From positions 558,001 to 622,000 of the forward strand of contig NZ_QEIG01000008.1 in assembly GCF_014324365.1 (NCBI RefSeq): a DNA stretch of 64,000 bases, read 5' to 3'. Numbering within the stretch: the first letter of the stretch is position 1; each line of letters opens with the position of its first letter. Below, in pieces: positions 10,069-18,353 of the stretch. The DNA comes from Algoriphagus sp. AK58. Its GTDB lineage: Bacteria; Bacteroidota; Bacteroidia; Cytophagales; Cyclobacteriaceae. A model generated the notes under the pieces. The model was given only the letters and a program-made list of their open reading frames with translations, was not told where the DNA came from and searched no databases. Position numbers and translations under genes: made by a program.

Positions 10069-11574
10069 ATGAAAAAAATATTCATATATATAAATGCATT
10101 GATCATTTCCTTAGGACTAGGCGCCTGTGGAGAAGATTTCCTTGATAAAACCGATCCTACTGTAATTGTATCCAGCACATTTTATAAAACCGACCAAGAT
10201 GTAAACCAGGCGGTGACAGGAATATATGGAATGCTGAGAACATACTTCAACAATCATTGGCAATTTACGGAGTTTATAAGCGACAATACTACGCTGCATT
10301 TCAATGTAGGGAACAGAGGACAAGGTCCAGCTCTTGAAGCAATAGAATATTGGCAGTACAACCCTGGAACCCCCAATTTTGCAACTTTATACAATTCGAC
10401 TTATAACATTTTGGTAAATGTTAATACAACTCTTGAAAACCTTAAAATATCAACTGCAAGCCAAGCAATTAAAGATCGAGCAGAGGGTGAGCTAAAGGTT
10501 ATCAGAGCTTATTTGTATTTCGACTTAGTTAGGTTTTTTGGAGATGTAATAATTGTTACGGCCCCCATTAAAACTCCAAGTGAAGCCTTTAAATTGTCAA
10601 GAAGTCCTCAAGAAGAAGTTTATAAATTAATAATCTCAGATTTAACTGAAGCTATAAACTTACTTCCTACTTCCTATCCTGCCAATCAAGTAGGTAGAAT
10701 TACAAAAGGAGCTGCATTAAGTATGATGGGCAGAGTAAGACTAACAAGAAAAGAGTATGCTGAGGCTGTGACGGTACTGAGACAGGTTTTAACTCTTGGA
10801 TATACGATACTCCCTAATTATGCAGATGTTTTCAAACCTGAAAACAAAAATCACAAAGAATCTATTTGGGATCTCCAATATCAGGGTGAAAACACATTTG
10901 GTGTTCACAGTTCATTTATCTACACCTTTGCCCCCCTTGCTTCTCAAGGAGCAGTAATCAAATTTCCAGGACAAGACGGTGCGGGATGGAATATACCATC
11001 TAATGAAATTATTTCTATTTACGAAGCAGGGGATGCGAGAAAAGATGTTTCTCTAAAGGAGGGGTATACTGCAAACAATGGAAGCTGGGTACCTGTGCCT
11101 TTCATCAACAAATACAATCACCCTCACTCCATCCGTGGTGTCACCAATGACAACTGGCCTATCATCCGATATGCTGATGTTCTTCTGATGCTTGCAGAAG
11201 CAATCAACGAACAAAGTGGACCCAACACCGAATCCTATGAATACCTGAACTCAATTCGAATCCGAGCAAGGCTGTCACCACTAAGTGGGCTGAATCAAGC
11301 TCAATTCAGAGAAGCAGTTTTAAAAGAAAGAAGAATTGAGCTTGCGTTTGAAAACCATAGATGGTTTGACCTCAAAAGAACCCTAAATCCATCTCAAATT
11401 AAAAGCCTTTTGATTAAGCATGGAGATGGAGAAAAAGCAAAACCTACAACCAGTAGGGGCGGGATACCTTTCTCACCAGAAGATTACACCTTTGAGGAAC
11501 ACCAAGTTCTATTCCCAATTCCATTTGACCAAATACGAATTAACCCTGCAATAACCCAAAACCCAGGTTATTAA
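10069..11574 (+). CDS. RagB/SusD family nutrient-binding outer-membrane lipoprotein
   Basis: 501 residues with lipobox LGAC at residues 17-20 (GLGACGEDFLDKTDPT), typical of SusD proteins. TPR-like helices carry the ligand site, and the C-terminal RagB domain has the usual ending (RRIELAFENHRWFDLKR, then VLFPIPFDQIRINPAITQNPGY). It acts as the lid of the SusC barrel encoded 12 bp upstream and captures the substrate at the cell surface. Confidence 0.97.
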   Translation: MKKIFIYINALIISLGLGACGEDFLDKTDPTVIVSSTFYKTDQDVNQAVTGIYGMLRTYFNNHWQFTEFISDNTTLHFNVGNRGQGPALEAIEYWQYNPGTPNFATLYNSTYNILVNVNTTLENLKISTASQAIKDRAEGELKVIRAYLYFDLVRFFGDVIIVTAPIKTPSEAFKLSRSPQEEVYKLIISDLTEAINLLPTSYPANQVGRITKGAALSMMGRVRLTRKEYAEAVTVLRQVLTLGYTILPNYADVFKPENKNHKESIWDLQYQGENTFGVHSSFIYTFAPLASQGAVIKFPGQDGAGWNIPSNEIISIYEAGDARKDVSLKEGYTANNGSWVPVPFINKYNHPHSIRGVTNDNWPIIRYADVLLMLAEAINEQSGPNTESYEYLNSIRIRARLSPLSGLNQAQFREAVLKERRIELAFENHRWFDLKRTLNPSQIKSLLIKHGDGEKAKPTTSRGGIPFSPEDYTFEEHQVLFPIPFDQIRINPAITQNPGY

Positions 11575-11705
11575 TTACTTATAATTTCAAGTTAAACAAG
11601 ACTATCCGTCTGTCCCTCCCATAATTATATAAAATGGGTTTAAGCAATAATGAGGAGGTACAGCGGATAATCTTATCTTACCATAAAATGATTGAGGAAA
11701 TCAAG

Positions 11706-14192
11706 ATGAATCTAGACCCAATCCAATCAGGCAAAAAATATCATTTTCTAAAGTGGTCGGCAACTTTCTTAGGAGTACTAACACCTCTTTTTTCCTCTTT
11801 TGCACAAGGCCAAGAACTGGAACAATCCACGTTCTGGCTTTGGCATTTTTTCGGCAGGCTTCACCCGATGCTAGTCCATTTCCCCATTTCCCTGATTTTG
11901 GTGGCTGCCGTGATGGAGCTATTTACCTTGAAAAATTTCCGTCATTCCTTTCGTGCAGGAATCCGATTTATGGTCATACTGGGGGCTATTTCAGCAACCC
12001 TCTCTGCCTTAATGGGATGGTTTCTAGCCGAGAATGAGGGCATCACAGGAAGTACCCTAGACCTGCATCGGATGGTTGGGATCATCTCTGCGGTTCTTAG
12101 TCTTTTGCTTTTGATCCTTCTTCGAAAAAGCGAGTTGAACCCCTCTTCCTATTCGATTAAATCTTATCGATTTCTACTTTTTCTCACCGGTATCGGAATT
12201 GGCATTGCCGGTCATTTTGGAGCGGCCTTGACGCATGGAGAGGATTACCTCACTGAAGTCTTACCAATCAACTCCGATCAAGAAGCACCACCATCTCTGA
12301 CCGTGGACTTAGCCTCCTTTGCCTCCGAGCTTTCTCCGGAAAAAGAAATCCAACTCGTGACCAATGTCCGGTCTGTCTTGGCCCACAACTGCTACAAATG
12401 CCACTCAGGGGCCAAAATCGAAGGAGATCTACGTTTGGATGAAAAGGAATTTGTTTTTGCGGGTGGTGAAAACGGTCCAGTGATCGTCCCCGGGGATCCT
12501 GGGCAAAGTGAATTGATCCGGCGAATATCACTTGCAAAAAACCACAAGGACGTCATGCCGTCCAAAGGCAAACTCCTCAGCAAAGAGGAAATTCAACTGC
12601 TTACGCTTTGGATCGAAAAAGGGGCTCCTTGGCCGGATGGAGTCGCTCAACAGTCGGTGTATCGAGTAGCGGCTTTGGCACCTCGAAAACCCGAACTCCC
12701 AAAGGCCAAACCAGGACTGGAGAATCCCATTGATCTTTGGGTAGATCAATATTTCCAACAACATCAACTCACATGGAGCAAACCTGTCGATGACCGAACG
12801 TTTCTTCGCAGGGTATACCTCGATATTATCGGACTTTTGCCGTCTCCAGAGGAATTGGCAGCTTTTCAGGAAGACTCAAATCCCCAAAAGAGGGAAATCT
12901 GGATTCAAAAACTGCTTGATCGAAAAGATGATTATGCACAGCATTGGTTGACTTTTTGGAATGATGCACTGAGAAATGACTACACCGGCACAGGGTATAT
13001 TACCAAAGGACGATTTGCTATTACGGATTGGCTTTACACCTCGATTCGGGACAATAAGCCCTATGATCAATTCGCCAAGGAACTGCTCAACCCCAATGAA
13101 AAATCAAAAGGATTTATCGAAGGCATCCGCTGGAGAGGGACCGTCAATGCCTCTCAACGCACCGAGATGCAAGCCGCCCAAAATGTGGGGCAGGTTTTAC
13201 TGGGCTTGAATCTAAAATGCGCCTCCTGTCACGACAGCTTCATCAGTGACTGGAAACTGGAGCAAGCCTATGCCTTTGCCAATATCTTTGCTGACTCCAC
13301 CTTGGAAGTAAGCCGCTGCGAGCAACCAACTGGCAAAATGGCTCAAACAAAAATCCTCTGGGAGGAACTCGGAGAGATCGATTCCTTGGCTACCAAAGCT
13401 GAAAAACTCCGCCAACTTGCCGACCAACTCGTCCAACCTGCCAACGGAAGGATGTACCGCACGGTAGTCAACAGAATCTGGAAACAGCTCATGGGACGAG
13501 GCATGGTAGAACCCGTAGACGAAATGGACAATGAACCTTGGAGTCAGGATTTGCTGGATTGGCTTGCCGTGGATTTTATGGAAAATGGCTATGACCTTAA
13601 GCGCCTGATCTATCAGATTACTACTTCAAAAATCTACCAAAGTCCGTCCGTGACAGTCCCTTCCGCCGAAAAACTCCTGGCTGAGGATTTCAAATTCCAA
13701 GGAGTCATCCGTCGGCGCATCACGGCAGAGCAATTTGCAGATGCGGTGGCGGAAATTTCAGCACCGCTCTTTGACTCGGTTGAAGTCAAATTCCGCCCCT
13801 ATCAGCTGATACCTGAAGCGAAAACCAATCTGAGTTTTGCAAGAGCTTCTTTGGTGGCCAACAATGAGTTTCTGAAGGCACTCGGACGTCCCAACCGGGA
13901 AATTGTCTCTACAAACCGGGATTCCCAGGCAAGCTTGCTCCAAGCCCTGGAACTCAGCAATGGAGAAAAACTCAACAAGGCTTTGGTTAAAGGAGGAGAA
14001 AAATGGGCATCCACATTCTCAGATCCCATAGTCTTAACCGAGAATTTATACGCCAAAGCCTTACTTCGAAAACCCAGTCCCAAGGAACTGGAAGTTGCCC
14101 AAAAAGCCCTTGGACCCAAGCCTCATCCGGCAGCCGTCCAAGATTTACTTTGGGCAGTCTTCCTCTTACCCGAATTCCAATTGATCTATTGA
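11706..14192 (+). CDS. Fused membrane DUF2231-like / PSCyt1 / DUF1549 / DUF1553 cytochrome
   Basis: 828 residues from ATG 11706, which follows a GAGGA 8 bp upstream and opens a plausible signal anchor; in-frame ATGs at 11634 and 11688 are alternatives. Membrane helices at about 40-180 carry the histidines seen in the 4448-6619 protein (RLHPMLVHFP, LDLHRM, GHFGAALTHGEDY). PSCyt1 follows with Cys229-Cys232-His233 (CYKCH), then DUF1549 with a second site Cys505-Cys508-His509 (CASCHD), then a DUF1553 region shorter than usual (RTVVNRIWKQLMGRG). It joins in one chain what the left module keeps in two genes. Spacing to the DUF1501 gene is 52 bp. A decayed fragment of a sister copy lies at 284-496. 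Confidence 0.88.
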   Translation: MNLDPIQSGKKYHFLKWSATFLGVLTPLFSSFAQGQELEQSTFWLWHFFGRLHPMLVHFPISLILVAAVMELFTLKNFRHSFRAGIRFMVILGAISATLSALMGWFLAENEGITGSTLDLHRMVGIISAVLSLLLLILLRKSELNPSSYSIKSYRFLLFLTGIGIGIAGHFGAALTHGEDYLTEVLPINSDQEAPPSLTVDLASFASELSPEKEIQLVTNVRSVLAHNCYKCHSGAKIEGDLRLDEKEFVFAGGENGPVIVPGDPGQSELIRRISLAKNHKDVMPSKGKLLSKEEIQLLTLWIEKGAPWPDGVAQQSVYRVAALAPRKPELPKAKPGLENPIDLWVDQYFQQHQLTWSKPVDDRTFLRRVYLDIIGLLPSPEELAAFQEDSNPQKREIWIQKLLDRKDDYAQHWLTFWNDALRNDYTGTGYITKGRFAITDWLYTSIRDNKPYDQFAKELLNPNEKSKGFIEGIRWRGTVNASQRTEMQAAQNVGQVLLGLNLKCASCHDSFISDWKLEQAYAFANIFADSTLEVSRCEQPTGKMAQTKILWEELGEIDSLATKAEKLRQLADQLVQPANGRMYRTVVNRIWKQLMGRGMVEPVDEMDNEPWSQDLLDWLAVDFMENGYDLKRLIYQITTSKIYQSPSVTVPSAEKLLAEDFKFQGVIRRRITAEQFADAVAEISAPLFDSVEVKFRPYQLIPEAKTNLSFARASLVANNEFLKALGRPNREIVSTNRDSQASLLQALELSNGEKLNKALVKGGEKWASTFSDPIVLTENLYAKALLRKPSPKELEVAQKALGPKPHPAAVQDLLWAVFLLPEFQLIY

Positions 14193-14244
14193 CAAAACCC
14201 TGCCGTCGTGAGTGTCTCCACTCACGACAAACCATGTTTCAATC

Positions 14245-15672
14245 ATGAAAACCTTACAAACCCGACGCGACTTTCTCAAGAAAACCAGTGCTGCAGCCAT
14301 TGCCACTATGGGCATGGGCGCGCCATTGGCCGGTTTGCTTTCCTCCTGCGAAAGCAAAATCCCCACCACCACCGACTCGGTGATTTTACTTTTTATGGCG
14401 GGAGGAATGGCCCATACGGAGACCTTTGACCCCAAAAAATACACTCCCTTCCGTAAAGGAATGGAAGCAAAGGAAGTGTTGAGTACCTTCCCATCAATCC
14501 CTACCAAATTGGATGGAATTTTCTTTTCCGAGGGACTGGAAAACATCGCCTCGGTGATGGACAAAGGCACCTTGATCCGATCCTATCAAGCGGCTGATCT
14601 GGGACACATTCTGCATACCCGCCACCAATACCATTTTCACACCTGCTACGAACCCCCTCAATCGGTGGTCGTACCTCATCTGGGCAGTTGGATAGCTAAG
14701 GAAAAAGGACCGCTCAATCCGGTCATCCCCCCTTTCATCAATATCGGGCAACGTTTTACAGTCGGTGAAGGGGAAGAACTGAAAGCCTTCCATTCTGCCG
14801 GATTTCTTGGCTCAGAGTATGGGCCGTTCTTAATTCCCGACCCTTCTGCCGGATTGGAAGCGGTGAGACCTCCTGTAGGAATGGATTACAAAAGATTTGA
14901 AGGAAGGAATCAATTGTACAACGACCTGATTGCGGCAAGTCCTATGGGGGAATTCGGCTCAGATTACCAGAAGGAATCCCTGAAGCGATCCATGGAACAG
15001 GCCTACATGCTGCTCAATTCTCCCGAGGCCAAAGCGTTTGACCTGAGTCAGGAACCCAAAGAAAGCTATGACAAGTACAACACAGGGCGTTTTGGACTGG
15101 GCTGTCTCCTGGCAAAAAGACTGGTAGATCAAGGTGCCCGATACATCACGGTAACTACCGAGTACGAACCCTTTTTCGGCTGGGATACCCATGACAATGG
15201 CCACACTCGCCTCAAAGACATGAAAAAATTGGTTGATGCTCCGATCGCTCAGTTGATCAAAGACTTGGATCAAAGCGGAAAATTAGATAGAACGGTAGTA
15301 ATCGTAGCAAGCGAGTTTAGCCGGGATATGCTGACCGAAGGACGTCCCGACCTCAAAGTCCTAGACCAAGTAGAAGTACCGGATATCATCGAAGACATGA
15401 AAAACTACGGCATGCACAGGCATTTCACGGATGGTTGTTCGGTCCTGATGTTTGGAGGGGGAATCAAGCGTGGCCATGTCTTCGGCAAAACTGCAGACGA
15501 GCGCCCCTGCAAAACCATCGAAAATCCCATCAAAATCGACAGCATCCACCAGACCATTTATCATGCCTTGGGTATTCCGCCAGACAAAAATTATGAAATA
15601 GAAAAGCGACCTTTCTACACCACTCCGGATGGTCACGGTAAGGTGGAGTTTGGACTTTTGGCAAACGCCTAG
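14245..15672 (+). CDS. DUF1501 family protein, Tat-exported (second copy)
   Basis: 475 residues from ATG 14245. This start is preferred over the in-frame 14212 because it puts the Tat motif TRRDFLKKTS at residues 6-15. Body of the DUF1501 family (alkaline phosphatase superfamily): MAGGMAHTETFDPKK, RHQYHFHTCYEPP, WDTHDNGHTRL, VASEFSRD. It pairs with the fused cytochrome just upstream, mirroring the 614/2952 pair. It is clearly diverged from the 2952 protein, so the duplication is old or the modules were acquired separately. Confidence 0.88.
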   Translation: MKTLQTRRDFLKKTSAAAIATMGMGAPLAGLLSSCESKIPTTTDSVILLFMAGGMAHTETFDPKKYTPFRKGMEAKEVLSTFPSIPTKLDGIFFSEGLENIASVMDKGTLIRSYQAADLGHILHTRHQYHFHTCYEPPQSVVVPHLGSWIAKEKGPLNPVIPPFINIGQRFTVGEGEELKAFHSAGFLGSEYGPFLIPDPSAGLEAVRPPVGMDYKRFEGRNQLYNDLIAASPMGEFGSDYQKESLKRSMEQAYMLLNSPEAKAFDLSQEPKESYDKYNTGRFGLGCLLAKRLVDQGARYITVTTEYEPFFGWDTHDNGHTRLKDMKKLVDAPIAQLIKDLDQSGKLDRTVVIVASEFSRDMLTEGRPDLKVLDQVEVPDIIEDMKNYGMHRHFTDGCSVLMFGGGIKRGHVFGKTADERPCKTIENPIKIDSIHQTIYHALGIPPDKNYEIEKRPFYTTPDGHGKVEFGLLANA

Positions 15673-15818
15673 TCTAAAACCACCACACAACCCCGCAATT
15701 TGCCATTAATCAGATTCAGCCAACCTTGATCGATGGTACCGTTAAACATTTTGGTTTAAAGAAAGTCTAAAAATTCAAATGCTTTAAACCAGTTTTTAAC
15801 AAACCAAATCACAAACTT

Positions 15819-16403
15819 ATGAAACTGATTACCACTTTGATTTTAAGTTTAGCTACCGCATGGACGCTAACTGAAAATCCAGCGCCTGCTACTGTCAACA
15901 AAGCCGAAAGCCAAGTTCGCTGGGAGGCATCCAAAGTCACTGGTACCCATTGGGGCTACGTTCCCATCAAAAATGCCAATCTGGATGTAAACGGCGGGAA
16001 AATAACCGGAGGTTCTTTTGAAATGGATATGGTCAACCTGACCGTAGAAGACCTAACAGACCCAAAATCCAAAGGCAACCTAACCAATCACCTGAAATCG
16101 GATGACTTTTTCTCAGTAGAAAAATTCAACTCCTCCACCTTTAAAATCACCAGTGCCAAAACAACCAATGGTACCGATTACACCATCGCCGGGACCTTGA
16201 CGATCAAAGGCATCAGCCAGCCGATCACTTTCCCTGCGAAAGCGTCTGTAGCTGGAGGCAAAATGACTGCGACAGGTCAGATCACGTTTGACCGTACCAA
16301 ATTTGATATCAAATACCGATCTGGAAGCTACTTCGAAGATTTGGCTGACAAAATGATCTACGACGAAGTGAAGCTCGACGTGAAGCTTGTCGCGTCTGTT
16401 TGA
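15819..16403 (+). CDS. YceI family protein
   Basis: 194 residues with a signal peptide (MKLITTLILSLATAWT). The rest is the YceI lipocalin-like barrel: SQVRWEASKVTGTHWGYVPIKN, GSFEMDMVNLTVEDL, LKSDDFFSVEKFNSSTFK, TFDRTKFDIKYRSGSYF. The family binds isoprenoid-type lipids in the periplasm; its function is poorly defined. It appears monocistronic, with a strong terminator at 16444. Confidence 0.93.
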   Translation: MKLITTLILSLATAWTLTENPAPATVNKAESQVRWEASKVTGTHWGYVPIKNANLDVNGGKITGGSFEMDMVNLTVEDLTDPKSKGNLTNHLKSDDFFSVEKFNSSTFKITSAKTTNGTDYTIAGTLTIKGISQPITFPAKASVAGGKMTATGQITFDRTKFDIKYRSGSYFEDLADKMIYDEVKLDVKLVASV

Positions 16404-16443
16404 TAAGATTGAAAAATCGGAATAGTTAAAAAATTGAAAAATT

Positions 16444-16476
16444 AGGCCTGGACACAAATCCAGGCCTCTTTCTTTG
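16444..16476 (+). terminator. Rho-independent terminator after the YceI gene
   Basis: Nine-pair stem AGGCCTGGA / TCCAGGCCT with loop CACAAA, followed by CTTTCTTT, 41 bp after the YceI stop. Confidence 0.8.
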
Positions 16477-16508
16477 TATCATGAATATTAGCTGAATCAA
16501 TTGGTTAG

Positions 16509-16537
16509 ACCTGTCAGGTTTTGAAAACCTGACAGGT
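16509..16537. repeat. Palindromic intergenic repeat (ACCTGTCAGG arms)
   Basis: Perfect inverted repeat with arms ACCTGTCAGGTTTT and AAAACCTGACAGGT around a single G. It shares the core CAGGTTTTGAAAACCTG with the palindrome at 44371-44401, so it belongs to a dispersed REP-like family. It lies between the YceI terminator and the 3' end of the Fic gene. Confidence 0.8.
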
Positions 16538-16582
16538 GTTTCCCTAAATTGAACCAAAACGTTTTCTCCGAAAATCGGAAAT

Positions 16583-18103
16583 CTACTTTTCCAACAAACT
16601 CGCCAAAAACTCCGCAAACGGACGAATATTTTGATCTGCACTGGCAGACTCCAAAGCGCTCATATATTCTTCCCTGCGCGCCACCGGCACAATAGTCCAC
16701 GGATAGCCTCCCGAAGCCATCAGCAGATTCATCAAGAATCGGGCAATCCGACCATTTCCATCCACATAGGGATGAATGTAGACAAAGGCAAAATGACCCA
16801 ATACGGCTCTGACTGCCGCGCTTTTTTCTGATGAAAGCAAGTCAAAATACGCTGGCATCAGGTCCCTCACCTGCTCGTGAGAAGGGGGCACATGCTTGGA
16901 TCGGCGGATAAATACCGACTGATTTCGATAGCCCGCAAGGTCCGAAGCTCGGATAATCCCTGCCTCCACACTCGGCGCAAACAGGTCCCGATACCAAGTT
17001 CGATGGGCCTTTTCGGCTACCTGACCCGATTCTGCTCCGGAGAGCACTTCTTCCAAGTCCCTTTTGACCGATTGGAATGCCTGCCAATAGCCTCTTGCTG
17101 CCATCGCATCCCGATGCTGTCGGTCTGCCTCGTGCAGCTCTGGCTGCCAACTTCCTGCTTTGATCCGCTCAATCAGATCTTCAGAAACCCGATAGCCCTC
17201 GATCGATAGGGAATTGTATGCATCATTGACAAAGAGCTCACTGACCCGCTGCAGATAGGCCGATGAATCCTGGGGAAGGCCTGGTTCGGATGGAAAAACC
17301 TCCAAAACCGTCTCTCGCATGCTCATCCACATCAGTTGAAGCCGATTGACAAGTGGCAAAACCTGTCTCGAAGGAATCAGTAGGGCACTCGGACTGGCAA
17401 ATGGATCCTGCTCACTGACCGCATAACCCACACTTCGCATCCCTGCCAAAATATCATCCGCAATCGCATCCCGTCCGATATTCCGAAATGCTCCCGCCAA
17501 TCGGCCCGCCACCACGCTATGTCCCCCATCCAGCAGCCTTCGGAGCAAATCCGTCCCATCCCGAAAAGTACCCAAGACGGCTCTGGCATCCACCGGATTA
17601 TTTCGAAAAAAAGGCTCTGGACAGTAAATCAGCGCAGATTCCAAGGAAAACAAGCGAAGACCATGAGGATCTATCACAAGTCCTTCCTTCTCAGCTATTC
17701 GCGCACGCGTCTCAAAGATGGAGGTATCATGAGGCAGGGAAGTCGTCTGATTTCTGGCACCTGGTGCACGCACCAAAAGCTGTCTTGGCACGGTCAGATT
17801 ACCTGCATGGATGAGGACTGACTGCTCTGGGGAAAGGCTCCACTCCTGCCCGAATCGCTCATTGAGGTAGGCCGCACAGAAATACCAGAAGGAGGTATAC
17901 CAAGAAGTGCTCTCTCCTGCCGGCTCATCCGGTCGGGTCGGAATATACCATCCCCGCATCACCTCTTTCAAAAAACCCGACCTGACCAAGCGCTCCCGAT
18001 GGGTACGGCTCAGGTCAGATGATTTGACGGCGATATTTTCCCCTTCCTGAAGATCCTTGAGAATCGTCAGGGAGCTGGCAAGTCTTTCGGAGATCGTAGC
18101 CAT
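16583..18103 (-). CDS. Fic family AMPylase with AbiEi-like N-terminal domain
   Basis: 506 residues. Residues 1-240 resemble the AbiEi-type antitoxin region: a winged helix (SSDLSRTHRERLVRSGFLKEVMRGWYI) and the domain behind it. The C-terminal half is Fic: active-site loop HPYVDGNGRIAR at 444-455, with His444 expected to catalyse transfer of AMP from ATP to a hydroxyl side chain. The autoinhibitory motif [S/T]xxxE[G/N] is present before the core as SLSIEG (298-303), making it a class II Fic with built-in inhibition. The gene stands alone between convergent and divergent neighbours and looks more GC-rich than they do by eye, which hints at transfer. Four 24-bp spaced repeats precede it and may be operators for the winged helix. 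The target protein is unknown. Confidence 0.9.
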   Translation of the reverse strand: MATISERLASSLTILKDLQEGENIAVKSSDLSRTHRERLVRSGFLKEVMRGWYIPTRPDEPAGESTSWYTSFWYFCAAYLNERFGQEWSLSPEQSVLIHAGNLTVPRQLLVRAPGARNQTTSLPHDTSIFETRARIAEKEGLVIDPHGLRLFSLESALIYCPEPFFRNNPVDARAVLGTFRDGTDLLRRLLDGGHSVVAGRLAGAFRNIGRDAIADDILAGMRSVGYAVSEQDPFASPSALLIPSRQVLPLVNRLQLMWMSMRETVLEVFPSEPGLPQDSSAYLQRVSELFVNDAYNSLSIEGYRVSEDLIERIKAGSWQPELHEADRQHRDAMAARGYWQAFQSVKRDLEEVLSGAESGQVAEKAHRTWYRDLFAPSVEAGIIRASDLAGYRNQSVFIRRSKHVPPSHEQVRDLMPAYFDLLSSEKSAAVRAVLGHFAFVYIHPYVDGNGRIARFLMNLLMASGGYPWTIVPVARREEYMSALESASADQNIRPFAEFLASLLEK

Positions 18104-18129
18104 TACCTTTTAAATTTATTCAAAGGTAA

Positions 18130-18212
18130 TTTAGCTTTTACGGTTTTACAACTTTTAGCTTATAAGATTTATTTATTTTTAGCTTTTAATGTATTTCTAT
18201 ATTTAGCTTTTA
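18130..18212 (-). promoter_or_regulatory. Four direct repeats, 24-bp period, upstream of the Fic gene
   Basis: On the + strand TTTAGCTTtTA begins at 18130, 18154, 18178 and 18202, exactly 24 bp apart; the second copy reads TTTAGCTTATA. The DNA between copies is not conserved apart from being AT-rich. The block starts 27 bp before the Fic start codon and covers the expected promoter. Such an array is typical of sites for a DNA-binding autoregulator, here plausibly the winged helix of the Fic protein. Confidence 0.65.
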
Positions 18213-18353
18213 TTGTTGTATGAAGAAGACTTGGGAAAATTAATCTTAAAATTTATCCTTCAGCTAAGAAAGAGAACCTCCTTGAACCACAAGCAAACCC
18301 GAAAAACCCATTCAAAGACTCTTCCATCTTCGGTCTCCCGTCTTCTAGCTTAA

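Noticed and set aside
1..15672. Classical glycan-degrading PUL
   Set aside because: SusC and SusD are present but no glycoside hydrolase, lyase or classical sulfatase lies in the locus; only PUL-like is justified.
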